Positions 1-9,556 of a stretch of 64,000 nucleotides of DNA are shown piece after piece. The position numbers and the translations under genes are program-made. Location of the stretch: the NCBI GenBank assembly GCA_002025865.1, contig MWOR01000020.1, positions 1-64,000 on the forward strand, written 5' to 3'. The stretch is from Prochlorococcus sp. HOT208_60m_813I02. GTDB taxonomy: Bacteria > Cyanobacteriota > Cyanobacteriia > PCC-6307 > Cyanobiaceae. Position 1 is the stretch's first letter, and every line of letters begins with the position of its first letter. The notes under the pieces are model-generated. The model was given only the letters and a program-made list of their open reading frames with translations, was not told the origin of the DNA and ran no database searches.

Positions 1-489
1 CTCTTGAGTCACTATTAATTTGCAAACCAAAAATGGAGAAAATAATAAATGAGTGGGGAGATGGTTCCAACGAAAAAAAAAGAAGAGAATAGCAAATTTC
101 ATACAAACTTTTTTTGGTCTTCAATTTATGAGACATTACCTCATGGTGTTGATAATGAGCAGCCAAATTATTTAAATACTCTATTACTTATGAAAAGTAA
201 TTCTTTCCATAAACCATCAAATAAAAACGCGAAATTACTTTTAAAAGAGCTAAAAAAGTTAGAGCGATTTTTCGGACGAGAAGAGACGCCAAAGGGTAAG
301 AAATGGCTATCAAGATGTCTCGATTTAGATATTCTTTGGTGGGAAGATTTTCATACGGTTGACGAGGAATTAACATTACCTCACCCTAGATTCATGAATC
401 GGAATTTCGTTATTACACCACTTTCTGAAATCTTAAGTAGAAGCCAAAAAATCACAAAGATTGATGACCCAAAATGGTCTATTAATTGA
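1..489 (+). pseudogene. folK: HPPK (folK), 5'-truncated by window, apparent frameshift
   Basis: 2-amino-4-hydroxy-6-hydroxymethyldihydropteridine pyrophosphokinase transfers pyrophosphate from ATP to hydroxymethyldihydropterin in folate synthesis. The C-terminal part is clear: FFWSSIYET, the NYLNTLLL stretch, RCLDLDILWW and LTLPHPRFMNRNFVITPL, which carry the family's ATP and pterin contacts. The ATG at 49 is not the true start. From base 3 another frame reads an HPPK-like stretch (SLLICKPKMEKIINEWGDGSNE) up to an A9 run at 73-81 and then meets TAG at 90-92. Removing one A joins the two frames without a gap. This may be a real frameshift, polymerase slippage or a sequencing indel. The GSN-type N-terminus lies before the window. 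Confidence 0.8.
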
Positions 490-536
490 TTTACAAAACC
501 AAAAAATAACTGTTAGGCTATTTTTATTTAAAATTC

Positions 537-1100
537 ATGGGCAACATAAACTTTTTAAAAAGATCCATTTTTAAAGAAAAAATATCTGAGTTAAAATCAA
601 AAAAATTTAGTTTCGAAATAAATAGAATTGAGCTTCCAAATGGACACGAAGGTGAATATGGATACATTAAGCATCCTGGGGCAGCATTAGCCGTACCTAT
701 TACAAAAGAAAATAAAGTTATTATTCTTCGGCAATATAGATTTGCTGTTTCAAGGTATCTATTAGAATTTCCAGCAGGCACATTAGAAATTGGTGAAACA
801 CCTATTAATTCAATTAAAAGAGAAATACAAGAAGAAACTGGATTTAGTGCTAACAAATGGGATGAACTAGGAACTCTTGTCCCCGCTCCTGGTTATGCAG
901 ATGAAGAAATTTATTTATTTTTAGCGCGTGATTTGAGCAAACTAAATTCCGAGGTTAAAGGAGATTTAGATGAAGATATAGAAGTATTAATTTTAGATTC
1001 GAACGAACTAGATAATCTTATTTCTAGTGGGGATGAGATTCTTGACGCAAAAACTGTGACAGCTTGGTTTAGAGCTAAACAATTTTTAGATAAATTATGA
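537..1100 (+). CDS. Nudix hydrolase, ADP-ribose pyrophosphatase type
   Basis: The 187-residue protein has a complete Nudix box at about residues 81-103: G-x5-E-x7-REIQEETGF, the metal-binding signature for cleaving nucleoside diphosphates linked to another group. The preceding EFPAGTLE is typical of ADP-ribose/ADP-sugar pyrophosphatases, so ADP-ribose is the likeliest substrate, though this is inferred. The stop codon overlaps the photolyase start by 4 bases (ATGA), which indicates translational coupling and one transcript. Confidence 0.9.
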   Translation: MGNINFLKRSIFKEKISELKSKKFSFEINRIELPNGHEGEYGYIKHPGAALAVPITKENKVIILRQYRFAVSRYLLEFPAGTLEIGETPINSIKREIQEETGFSANKWDELGTLVPAPGYADEEIYLFLARDLSKLNSEVKGDLDEDIEVLILDSNELDNLISSGDEILDAKTVTAWFRAKQFLDKL

Positions 1101-2533
1101 ATAAACCTAGAATACTTTTTTGGCATAGAAAGGATTTAAGAATATTTGACAATCAAGCTTTAATCCAAGCATTTTCATTCTCAAATGCTATTACTTCAAC
1201 TTACATATTTGATAAAAATTACCCACACGATTTCAATGCAAGTTCAAGAGCTTGGTTTCTAGGAAATTCGCTTAAAGAATTAGGAAATAATTGGAAAAAA
1301 ATGGGTAGTAGATTAATCATGGAAGAAGGAGATCCTGTATTAATAATTCCTCAATTAGCAAAGAAAATAGATGCTAAATTTGTTTTTTGGAATAGATCAA
1401 TTGAACCTTATGAGATTAATCGCGATTTAAAAATAAAAAAAAATTTAGAAGAACGAAATATTCAAGTTATTGAAACTTGGGATCACTTATTAGTAGAACC
1501 TTTAAAAATATTTTCCGGAAATAATAAACCTTATTCAGTTTATGGGCCTTTTTATAAAAACCTTAAATCAAAGATGAATTTATTAGGTCCATTTGACCAA
1601 GATAAAGTTGTTTTCCAGTTTAAAGATATAGATAATAAACTCAAAGAAAATAAGACAATAAATTCATCTGATTCGGTTCTAAAGAAATTTATCAAAAATA
1701 TCAAATTTCCTGGTTCGAATATTTGTCCATGTAGACCTGGAGAGAATGCTGCAGAAACATTATTAGAAAACTTCTTTAACGAAAAAAAAATATATTCTTA
1801 TAATTCTGCACGAGATTTTCCTTCCCATAATGGAACATCTTTTCTAAGTGCATCTCTCAGATTCGGCACCATTAGCATTAGAAAAATTTGGAACGCCACA
1901 TTAAATTTAAATTCAGATTTTGCAAATCAAGGAAATTATCTATCAATTGAAACTTGGCAAAAAGAACTTGTTTGGCGTGAATTTTATCAACATTGCTTAT
2001 TCCATTTCCCAGAGCTAGAGAAAGGTCCATATAGAAAAAAATGGGATCACTTTCCATGGCAAAACAATAATGAATGGTTTCAGTATTGGAGCAACGGAGA
2101 GACCGGAGTACCTATAGTTGATGCTGCAATGCGTCAACTAAACAGTACTGGCTGGATGCATAACAGATGTAGGATGATAGTCGCTTCATTTCTGGTAAAA
2201 GATCTTATATGCAATTGGCAAATGGGCGAGAAAAAATTTATGGATACTTTGGTTGATGGAGACTTAGCTGCAAATAATGGGGGATGGCAGTGGAGCGCCA
2301 GTAGCGGTATGGATCCAAAACCACTTAGAATTTTTAATCCATATACCCAAGCAAAAAAATTTGATCCTATTTGCGAATATATTAAATATTGGATTCCTGA
2401 ATTATCTAAAGTGTCAAATTCAGAATTATTAAATGGGGAGATATCTAATTTAGAAAAAAATAATTATTCAAGCCCTATTGCCAATCACAACATACAACAA
2501 AAATTATTTAAATCACTTTATGCTGAAATTTGA
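1097..2533 (+). CDS. phrB: Deoxyribodipyrimidine photolyase
   Basis: A 478-residue cryptochrome/photolyase protein. The N-terminal alpha/beta antenna domain begins ILFWHRKDLRIFDN. The C-terminal FAD-binding domain contains WREFYQH, GVPIVDAAMRQLNSTGWMHNR and DGDLAANNGGWQWSASSG, the usual FAD and lesion-binding segments of CPD photolyases. It uses light to split UV-induced pyrimidine dimers, fitting a surface-ocean phototroph. It is coupled to the upstream Nudix gene, and its 3' end overlaps the convergent aminotransferase by 16 bases. The class is confident; antenna cofactor cannot be decided. Confidence 0.95.
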   Translation: MNKPRILFWHRKDLRIFDNQALIQAFSFSNAITSTYIFDKNYPHDFNASSRAWFLGNSLKELGNNWKKMGSRLIMEEGDPVLIIPQLAKKIDAKFVFWNRSIEPYEINRDLKIKKNLEERNIQVIETWDHLLVEPLKIFSGNNKPYSVYGPFYKNLKSKMNLLGPFDQDKVVFQFKDIDNKLKENKTINSSDSVLKKFIKNIKFPGSNICPCRPGENAAETLLENFFNEKKIYSYNSARDFPSHNGTSFLSASLRFGTISIRKIWNATLNLNSDFANQGNYLSIETWQKELVWREFYQHCLFHFPELEKGPYRKKWDHFPWQNNNEWFQYWSNGETGVPIVDAAMRQLNSTGWMHNRCRMIVASFLVKDLICNWQMGEKKFMDTLVDGDLAANNGGWQWSASSGMDPKPLRIFNPYTQAKKFDPICEYIKYWIPELSKVSNSELLNGEISNLEKNNYSSPIANHNIQQKLFKSLYAEI

Positions 2534-3723
2534 ATTTCCTCTATACAATTCTTTAAAACTTTATTTAAATTTTCTGCTACATAAACTTGCTCTTCATAAG
2601 AAATTTCAGGAAACATTGGAAGACTAAGAACTTCTGTACAAATTCTCTCTGTATTAATAAGTTTTGTTCTAGAAAAATTTTTATTTTTATAAGCTATTTG
2701 TGCGTGTATTGGAATTGGATAATAAATAATTGAATTAATACCTTTTTCAAAAAGTTGTTTTTTTACCAAATTCCTTAAGGAATAGTATTTTTTGCAATCA
2801 GTATCAAATAAATTTGAAAAATCTTCATTTAAAAAATATTTATCGTTTCTTAATTTGATTACAAATTGATTCCAAGAATGGGAAATTGAATCAGAGCTAA
2901 TTTTTGGAAAACTAATAAATGGATTTTTTTCTAATAAATCAAGGTAATTATTAGAAATTTTTTGGCGATTTTTAATCCACTTAGAAATATATTTAATTTT
3001 GATATTTAATATGGCGGCTTGAATGGTATCAAGTCTGCTGTTATATCCAATTTGAGTATGGTGATATCTTATTGGGCTGCCATGAACAGCTAGTTCTCTA
3101 ATTTTTTTGGCAATCTTCTCATCTGAAGTTGTTACTGCTCCACCATCTCCAGCAGCTCCTAAATTTTTAGTAGGGAAAAAACTAAAACAGCCTATATCAC
3201 CGATACTGCCAACTTTGGAAGTTTCCCACATTGTGCATGTTGCCTGAGCACAATCTTCGATTACTTTTAAGTCATATTTCTTGGCCAAAGATTTTATTAA
3301 GGTCATATTCACTGCATTACCAAATAGATGAACTGGCATAATTGCCTTGGTATTAGAATTTATTTCTTGTTCTATTAGTTCAGTATTAATGAGATAAGTT
3401 TCTGGATCTATATCTACCAAAACAGGATTAGCACCAACTGCACTAATAGCCTCTGCAGTTGCAAAAAAGCTAAAAGATGAGGTAATAACTTCATCACCCA
3501 CACCAATATCTAATGCACGCAAAGCTAATACTAAAGCATCAGTTCCACTATTACATCCAATAGTATTTTCAACACAAATCAGATTTGAAAAACTCTCCTC
3601 AAATTTGGCAATTTCTTTTCCTCCAATATACTGGCCACCTTTTAAAACTTTAGAAACCTCACTCTCAATTTCTGAGCCAATTTCTTGGAACTGCCTATCT
3701 AAAGTAAATGGAGGTATCTGCAT
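2518..3723 (-). CDS. DegT/DnrJ/EryC1/StrS family PLP aminotransferase
   Basis: A 401-residue fold-type I PLP enzyme of the sugar aminotransferase family, which aminates nucleotide-linked keto-sugars for cell-surface polysaccharides. Visible motifs are GCNSGTDALVLALRA (cofactor phosphate), EDCAQA with the PLP-ring aspartate, and SFFPTKNLGA with the Schiff-base lysine at K186. The substrate is not deducible and no other sugar-pathway genes are adjacent. The start MQIPPFTLDRQ is typical of the family. Confidence 0.92.
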   Translation of the reverse strand: MQIPPFTLDRQFQEIGSEIESEVSKVLKGGQYIGGKEIAKFEESFSNLICVENTIGCNSGTDALVLALRALDIGVGDEVITSSFSFFATAEAISAVGANPVLVDIDPETYLINTELIEQEINSNTKAIMPVHLFGNAVNMTLIKSLAKKYDLKVIEDCAQATCTMWETSKVGSIGDIGCFSFFPTKNLGAAGDGGAVTTSDEKIAKKIRELAVHGSPIRYHHTQIGYNSRLDTIQAAILNIKIKYISKWIKNRQKISNNYLDLLEKNPFISFPKISSDSISHSWNQFVIKLRNDKYFLNEDFSNLFDTDCKKYYSLRNLVKKQLFEKGINSIIYYPIPIHAQIAYKNKNFSRTKLINTERICTEVLSLPMFPEISYEEQVYVAENLNKVLKNCIEEIQISA

Positions 3724-3776
3724 AGTAAATATATTAACCCTAAACCATATTTCTATGGGTAAAAAAAATTTTTAAT

Positions 3777-4376
3777 TCATTTAAACCAACTTGGTTCTTT
3801 ACCAGGAGTCCATTTTATATTGCAACCTAAAGAAGGCATCTGATTTGAAGGATAAGAATTATCTTGATTCAAATCTTTTACGGCAGAGCGCAAATCTTTT
3901 CCAGATAGAGAGATATTATTACCTGGTCTACTATCGTCTAATTGGCCATGATAATACAATAAAAAATCACCATCTCCTTCATTTGAAAAAAGATAAAAAT
4001 CTGGGGTGCAAGCCGCTTTTAATTTCTTAGCAAAATTTTGATTTTCATCATATAGATAAGGAAAACTCCATCCCTGTATTTGTGCTTGTAATCTCAAATT
4101 TTTAGGAGAATCTAAAGGATGAGTGACAATATCATTACTAGAAATTGCAACTGTTTGAACTGTATTTTCAATATCTTTACTTAAGGTGAAAATTTGATTC
4201 TCAATATATTTAACAAATGGGCAATGGGCACAAATAAACATTAAAAGTAAATGCCGATTATCTAGATTATGAGAATTAAAATATTCATTTTTTGAAGAAT
4301 TAGCATTTAACATTTCGAAATTCGGTAATTGAAAACCTAATTCCAAAACCATAGAATTTGTTCTTACCATGTTCAA
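3777..4376 (-). CDS. Redoxin / thioredoxin-fold AhpC-TSA family protein
   Basis: A 199-residue thioredoxin-like protein. After a first beta strand it has MFICAHCPFVKYIE with a CxxC pair (C49, C52), then VAISSNDIVTHPLDSP and CTPDFYLFSNEGDGDFLYYHGQLDDSRPG, the arrangement of cyanobacterial thiol-peroxidase/redoxin proteins. It probably acts in thiol redox or peroxide handling; no substrate is deducible. Two in-frame ATGs at the start (residues 1 and 3) make the exact N-terminus uncertain. It is separated from the aminotransferase by about 50 bases on the same strand. Confidence 0.85.
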   Translation of the reverse strand: MNMVRTNSMVLELGFQLPNFEMLNANSSKNEYFNSHNLDNRHLLLMFICAHCPFVKYIENQIFTLSKDIENTVQTVAISSNDIVTHPLDSPKNLRLQAQIQGWSFPYLYDENQNFAKKLKAACTPDFYLFSNEGDGDFLLYYHGQLDDSRPGNNISLSGKDLRSAVKDLNQDNSYPSNQMPSLGCNIKWTPGKEPSWFK

Positions 4377-4475
4377 GTTAAAAAGTCTTTGATATTTGAA
4401 AATTATTGTATATTTTGCAGTAATCCGTAAAGATAGGTACTTTTATATAGGAGAATAATAGAAATAATAAACAAA

Positions 4476-5258
4476 ATGCTTCTAAATCTAACTGGCAAAA
4501 AAATTCTTGTTACGGGAATTGCCAACAATCGTTCAATAGCATGGGGTATCGCTCAACAACTTTCAAAAGCTGGAGCAGAACTTGGAATCACATATTTGTC
4601 TGATGATAAAGGAAGATTCGAGTCTAAAGTTAGAGAACTAACTGAACCTTTAAACCCATCTTTATTTTTGCCGCTTGATGTTCAAAATCCAGCTCAAATT
4701 GAAGAAATCTTTAAAAATATAAAAGACAATTGGGGGCAAATTGACGGATTAGTTCACTGCCTAGCATTTGCAGGACGCGATGAATTGATTGGAGATTATA
4801 GTGCTACAACTTCAGAGGGTTTTGATAGGGCTCTTAATATAAGCGCGTATTCTTTAGCACCTTTATGTAAAGCAGCAAAACCACTTTTTAGTGATGGTGC
4901 TGGAGTTGTCTCATTAACTTATTTAGGTTCAGAAAGGGCAATACCTAACTATAACGTGATGGGAGTTGCTAAAGCAGCTTTAGAAGCTTCAGTAAGATAT
5001 CTTTCTGCAGAACTTGGTCCCGAAAAACAAGTCAGAGTTAACGCAATAAGTGCTGGGCCTATAAGAACACTTGCGAGTTCTGCTATAGGTGGCATTTTAG
5101 ATATGATTCACAATGTAGAAGAAAAGGCTCCTTTACGCAGAACAGTCACTCAAACAGAAGTAGGTAATACAGCTGCTTTTTTATTAAGTGATCTCTCTAG
5201 CGGCATTTCAGGCCAAACAATTTATGTTGATGCAGGTTACTGCATTAATGGAATGTAA
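4476..5258 (+). CDS. fabI: Enoyl-[acyl-carrier-protein] reductase (NADH)
   Basis: A 260-residue short-chain dehydrogenase family enzyme that catalyses the last reduction of type II fatty acid elongation. The FabI-type nucleotide motif TGIANNRSIAWGIA is at residues 13-26. The FabI catalytic set Y149, Y159 and K166 (Y-x6-K) is present, and SGPI-like AGPIRTLAS follows. Length matches FabI. hisB follows 21 bases downstream on the same strand, so the two may be co-transcribed. Confidence 0.96.
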   Translation: MLLNLTGKKILVTGIANNRSIAWGIAQQLSKAGAELGITYLSDDKGRFESKVRELTEPLNPSLFLPLDVQNPAQIEEIFKNIKDNWGQIDGLVHCLAFAGRDELIGDYSATTSEGFDRALNISAYSLAPLCKAAKPLFSDGAGVVSLTYLGSERAIPNYNVMGVAKAALEASVRYLSAELGPEKQVRVNAISAGPIRTLASSAIGGILDMIHNVEEKAPLRRTVTQTEVGNTAAFLLSDLSSGISGQTIYVDAGYCINGM

Positions 5259-5279
5259 ACAAAGTTTTTTTGTATAAAA

Positions 5280-5885
5280 ATGTCATCTCTAAGGCAATCT
5301 GAAATAAAAAGAAAAACGAATGAAACAGATATTTCTGTATTTATAAACTTAGATGGAAATGGAATTTCTGAGATTGATACCGGGATACCATTCTTAGATC
5401 ATATGCTTCATCAAATATCTAGTCATGGTTTGTTCGATTTAAAAATAAAAGCAATTGGAGATACCCATATTGATGATCATCATACAAATGAAGATGTAGG
5501 AATCGCATTAGGCAAAGCATTGTCAAAAGCCTTGGGAGAAAGAAAAGGAATAAGCAGATTTGGACATTTCTTTGCCCCATTAGATGAAGCATTAGTTCAA
5601 GTCACTTTAGACTGCTCTGGAAGACCGCATCTATCTTATGATCTTCAATTAAAAGCCCCTAGAATAGGAAATTATGATACTGAACTAGTAAGAGAGTTTT
5701 TTATTGCCTTTGTAAATAACAGCGGTATTACTCTGCATATTAATCAAATACGAGGAAGTAATTCACATCACATAGTTGAGGCGTGCTTTAAAGCTTTTTC
5801 AAGAGCAATGAGAATGGCTACCGAGATAGATCCAAGAAGATCTGATTCAATTCCAAGCAGTAAAGGAATGTTAGAAAAACAATAA
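5280..5885 (+). CDS. hisB: Imidazoleglycerol-phosphate dehydratase
   Basis: A 201-residue monofunctional HisB that dehydrates imidazole glycerol phosphate to imidazole acetol phosphate in histidine synthesis. The metal-binding motifs DDHHTNED (near residue 65) and SNSHHIVEA (near 160), and FLDHMLHQ, are intact. There is no fused phosphatase domain, as is usual outside enterobacteria. Confidence 0.97.
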   Translation: MSSLRQSEIKRKTNETDISVFINLDGNGISEIDTGIPFLDHMLHQISSHGLFDLKIKAIGDTHIDDHHTNEDVGIALGKALSKALGERKGISRFGHFFAPLDEALVQVTLDCSGRPHLSYDLQLKAPRIGNYDTELVREFFIAFVNNSGITLHINQIRGSNSHHIVEACFKAFSRAMRMATEIDPRRSDSIPSSKGMLEKQ

Positions 5886-5957
5886 AATAGGAATTTTTTC
5901 GAATCAGCCACAATTCAGTTGATTTTTGGCGAAGATAGATAGAGTTATCATTTTGTT

Positions 5958-7442
5958 GTGACTAATTTACAAGATAAAAAAATTGATAAATTTAATATTT
6001 TTAAAAAAGAAGATTGGTCTAGTGCTTATCAAAATGTAGAAAAGGAGCTAACTAAAGAGCCTCTAAAAATTAGCAAAGGTAAAAATATTAAAAATTTAAA
6101 TGGAACATTATTAAGAAATGGTCCAGGAATATTAGAGAGGGGTGGACAATGGGTTCATCATCCATTTGATGGTGATGGGATGATAACATCCATAAAATTC
6201 GAAAATGGTCAGCCATTCTTAACAAATAGATTTGTTAAAACTAAAGGCTATTTGGAAGAAGAAAAAATAGATAAATTTATATATAGAGGTGTGTTTGGAA
6301 CGCAAAAAAATGGAGGAATTTTAAATAATGCATTAGATCTAAAATTTAAGAATATCGCTAATACACATGTCATTAAATTAGGAGATGAAATTCTAGCATT
6401 ATGGGAAGCTGCAGGTCCACATGCACTGGATCCTGATAGTCTTGAAACTATTGGTTTAACAACACTAAAAGGAGTACTTAAGCCTAACGAAGCATTCAGT
6501 GCTCATCCTAAAACAGACCTAAACTCAAATGCATCTTCAGAACTTTTAGTCACTTTTGGAGTACAAACCGGACCAAAAAGTACCATTAGATTAATGGAAT
6601 TTGATAATGCTGGTACAAATTCTGGAAAGCTCATTTTTGACAGAAAAGATACTTTTAATGGCTTTGCATTCCTTCATGATTTCGCAATTACAACTAATTG
6701 GGCAATATTTTTACAGAATGCTATTGATTTCAATCCTCTTCCATTTGTAATGGGTCAAAGAGGAGCAGCACAATGTCTAAAGTCAAACCCAAATAAAAAG
6801 GCAAAGTTTTTTATCATCCCCAGAGAAAGTGGATTATTTAGAGGACAGCCTCCTTTAACAATAGATGCTCCAGAAGGATTCGTTTTTCATCATGTAAACG
6901 CATTTGAAAAAGATTCCAAAATCGTATTAGATAGTATTTTTTATGATGATTTCCCATCAGTTGGTCCAGACGAGAATTTTAGGGATATTGACTTTGATAA
7001 ATATCCAGAAGGAAAACTGAAAAGATCAATTATCGATCTAAAAACAAAAACTTGTGAACTTGAAACTTTCAGTGAACAATGTTGTGAATTTGCTGTTGTT
7101 AATCCTAAAAACTTAGGATTAAAAGCAACTTTTAGTTGGATGGCAAGCACATCTCAAAAGCTGGGGAACGCTCCACTTCAAGCAATAAAAAAAATAAATT
7201 TAACTTCTAAGGAAGAGATTTTTTGGTCAGCAGGTCCAAGTGGATTTGTTAGTGAACCAATTATGGTTTCATCAGAAAACTCTTCAAAAGAAGATGAGGG
7301 TTTTTTATTTATACTTCTATGGAACGGAGAAAGAAGAGGAAGCGATTTAGTGATATTAGACGCAAAAGACTTAAAAGAATTAGCTGTTTATGAATTACCT
7401 ATTTCAATTCCTCATGGCCTTCATGGGTCCTGGGTTAATTGA
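5958..7442 (+). CDS. Carotenoid cleavage oxygenase (RPE65/CCD family)
   Basis: A 494-residue carotenoid oxygenase with a GTG start. The family iron is held by four histidines; candidates are AHPKTD, FLHDFAIT, FVFHHVNAF and the C-terminal PHGLHGSW. NGPGILERGG and HPFDGDGMI near the N-terminus are typical of the beta-propeller family. It would cleave carotenoids or apocarotenoids; whether it makes retinal or another product cannot be said. It is followed by the convergent rdgB gene after 2 bases. Confidence 0.92.
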   Translation: MTNLQDKKIDKFNIFKKEDWSSAYQNVEKELTKEPLKISKGKNIKNLNGTLLRNGPGILERGGQWVHHPFDGDGMITSIKFENGQPFLTNRFVKTKGYLEEEKIDKFIYRGVFGTQKNGGILNNALDLKFKNIANTHVIKLGDEILALWEAAGPHALDPDSLETIGLTTLKGVLKPNEAFSAHPKTDLNSNASSELLVTFGVQTGPKSTIRLMEFDNAGTNSGKLIFDRKDTFNGFAFLHDFAITTNWAIFLQNAIDFNPLPFVMGQRGAAQCLKSNPNKKAKFFIIPRESGLFRGQPPLTIDAPEGFVFHHVNAFEKDSKIVLDSIFYDDFPSVGPDENFRDIDFDKYPEGKLKRSIIDLKTKTCELETFSEQCCEFAVVNPKNLGLKATFSWMASTSQKLGNAPLQAIKKINLTSKEEIFWSAGPSGFVSEPIMVSSENSSKEDEGFLFILLWNGERRGSDLVILDAKDLKELAVYELPISIPHGLHGSWVN

Positions 7443-7444
7443 AT

Positions 7445-8020
7445 TTAAGAAAAAATTTCTATTAAATCTGGAATAATTTTTTTTAATGCTTTACCCCTAT
7501 GACTACAAGAGTCTTTAATATCATTATTCATTTCTGCGAATGTTAATCTGGTAGAACTCTCCTCAAAAATTGGGTCATACCCAAAACCACCTTTTCCTCT
7601 GGGATTTAAAATAATATTGCCATGACATTTAGCCTCAGATTCAATAATCACTTCACCATTAGGGGAACAAACACAAATATTGGCAATAAAGAAAGCACTT
7701 CTATTTTTAACTCCATTAAGTTCTCTTAAAACTCGTTCAATTCTTTTTTGATCATTTTCTGCATATCTAGATGAGTAAATGCCAGGCTTACCACATAGCG
7801 CTTCAATACAAATTCCTGAATCATCTGCTATCGAAAAATTATTCGTTTTTCTCGAAACTTCACTCGCTTTTTTAATTGCATTATCTCTAAATGTCAGTCC
7901 ATCCTCTTCAACTTCTAATGATTCTGGCTGGAGTAACAATTTACAATTAACTCCAGCAAGCAATTTCTTATATTCTTCAATTTTACCTTTATTCTTACTC
8001 GCTAAAAATAAATTTTTCAT
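7445..8020 (-). CDS. rdgB: Non-canonical purine NTP pyrophosphatase (RdgB/HAM1)
   Basis: It removes ITP, dITP and XTP from the nucleotide pool. The N-terminus KNLFLASKNKGKIEEY has the family's nucleotide-binding SxNxxK pattern. ADDSGICIEAL holds the catalytic aspartate, and GFGYDPIF and SHRGKAL are further hallmarks. A longer reading from 8059 would overlap the upstream phosphohexomutase and add 13 non-family residues, so I prefer the ATG at 8018-8020, giving 191 residues and a 2-base gap. Confidence 0.93.
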   Translation of the reverse strand: MKNLFLASKNKGKIEEYKKLLAGVNCKLLLQPESLEVEEDGLTFRDNAIKKASEVSRKTNNFSIADDSGICIEALCGKPGIYSSRYAENDQKRIERVLRELNGVKNRSAFFIANICVCSPNGEVIIESEAKCHGNIILNPRGKGGFGYDPIFEESSTRLTFAEMNNDIKDSCSHRGKALKKIIPDLIEIFS

Positions 8021-8022
8021 CT

Positions 8023-9477
8023 TTATTTTCCTGCCAAATTTATAAATTCTTGACCCCACTCTAATACCTCAATTAGATAAGATTCTTTTGGTGCTTCACA
8101 ATATAACCTTAAAAGAGGTTCCGTTCCTGAAAACCTAAAAAGGAGCCAAAAATTTTTATCAATTCTCAACTTTATTCCATCGATCTTTGAGATACTTTTT
8201 AACTTGTGATTATTAATATTCTCAGGAATGTTATTTATGATAAATTCTTTTACATTATTTTTTTCTGACTGATTTGGAAATTTAATATCAATTCTTTTAT
8301 AAAAACTTGGCCCAAAATTTTTTTGAATTTCATCTAAGGTTTCAAATAAATATTGAGATTTTTTAGCAATTCCATTTAATAAAACCATAGCTGCATATAG
8401 AGCATCTCTTTCAGGCATGAAGTCACCAAAACCAACTCCCCCAGATTCCTCTCCTCCAATAAATATTTTCTCTTTAATCATTTTTTCAGCAATATATTTA
8501 AAGCCAACTGGAAGTTCAAAAACATCTCTATTTTGACTTTCTGATATATTTTTAATAATGTCTGAACCACTAACAGTCTTTAAAACAGGATAAGAATTAT
8601 TTTTAATTTCACCCAAATAGCTAATAAAATATGGGAGTAAATCTTGAGTACTAGAGTATCTACCTTTTTCATCAATTGCCGCAATTCTGTCACCATCACC
8701 ATCAAATATAATTCCTAAAGTTTTCACTTCATTTGTTGAATTTTTGATTAGTGTTCGATTTAATTCATCTACATAATTTAAAAGAGGTTCAGGAGGTTTT
8801 CCTCCAAAAAAAGGATCAGCATCTTTCCTGATTTCTGAAATAACTTCTGAATCATTAGACGCAAAAATATCAGCCATACAATTTGCAGCTGAACCATGCA
8901 TAGAATCTACAAAAATTCTTAATTTCATATTTTTCAATCTATTAGAAATAAAGTCAATATCAAAAAGGGATTTAATTCTATCTAAATGAAATTTCTTAAT
9001 ATCTACCAATTGATTAACACCATCTATTTTTTCAATTGAATTTCCAAGCATTAATCTTTTTTCAATTTCACTTGTAAAAGATTCGTCAACAGAACATCCA
9101 TTAAAGCTCTTTATTTTCAGACCTAGCCAATTATATGGATTATGACTTGCCGTAATCACTAACGCTCCAAGACATCCGACTTCTTTGGCATAGAAACTAC
9201 AAGAGGGTGTTGTCACAAAACTATTAGATAAGATCGGTTCGAAACCACATCCTCTTACAAAAGGAACTATTTGCTTGGCAAATTCACTTGCCATAAATCT
9301 ACGGTCATATCCAATTATAATTTTCTTTGAATTAACTTCTTTATAGTATTGATAATGCAATTCCTGACATGCAGCAACAACAACTCTTGAAAGATTAGAT
9401 AAATTAAAATCAAATCCAATAATTCCCCTCCACCCATCAGTTCCGAATTTTATCTTATCTAATTTATCAGCAATCAA
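8023..9477 (-). CDS. Phosphoglucomutase/phosphomannomutase family protein
   Basis: A 484-residue alpha-D-phosphohexomutase with all four active-site loops: VITASHNPYNWLG (phosphoserine), DGDGDRIAAID (Mg-binding), GGEESGGVGFGDF (sugar recognition, GEESGG rather than GEMSGH) and RFSGTEPLLR (phosphate contact). The FGTDGWRG start is typical. The substrate, glucose-phosphate or mannose-phosphate, is not decided by these motifs. It lies just upstream of rdgB on the same strand and is probably co-transcribed. Confidence 0.9.
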   Translation of the reverse strand: MIADKLDKIKFGTDGWRGIIGFDFNLSNLSRVVVAACQELHYQYYKEVNSKKIIIGYDRRFMASEFAKQIVPFVRGCGFEPILSNSFVTTPSCSFYAKEVGCLGALVITASHNPYNWLGLKIKSFNGCSVDESFTSEIEKRLMLGNSIEKIDGVNQLVDIKKFHLDRIKSLFDIDFISNRLKNMKLRIFVDSMHGSAANCMADIFASNDSEVISEIRKDADPFFGGKPPEPLLNYVDELNRTLIKNSTNEVKTLGIIFDGDGDRIAAIDEKGRYSSTQDLLPYFISYLGEIKNNSYPVLKTVSGSDIIKNISESQNRDVFELPVGFKYIAEKMIKEKIFIGGEESGGVGFGDFMPERDALYAAMVLLNGIAKKSQYLFETLDEIQKNFGPSFYKRIDIKFPNQSEKNNVKEFIINNIPENINNHKLKSISKIDGIKLRIDKNFWLLFRFSGTEPLLRLYCEAPKESYLIEVLEWGQEFINLAGK

Positions 9478-9556
9478 TTTTAGAAGATCCTTGATTTATT
9501 CTAATTAACTATACTAATTTAAATTAGTAAATTTTAAAACCGCCTTTAAAAAAAAT

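Noticed and set aside
5886-5957. Possible terminator after hisB
   Set aside because: No stem with an adjacent T-run convincing enough; the sequence is simply A/T-rich.
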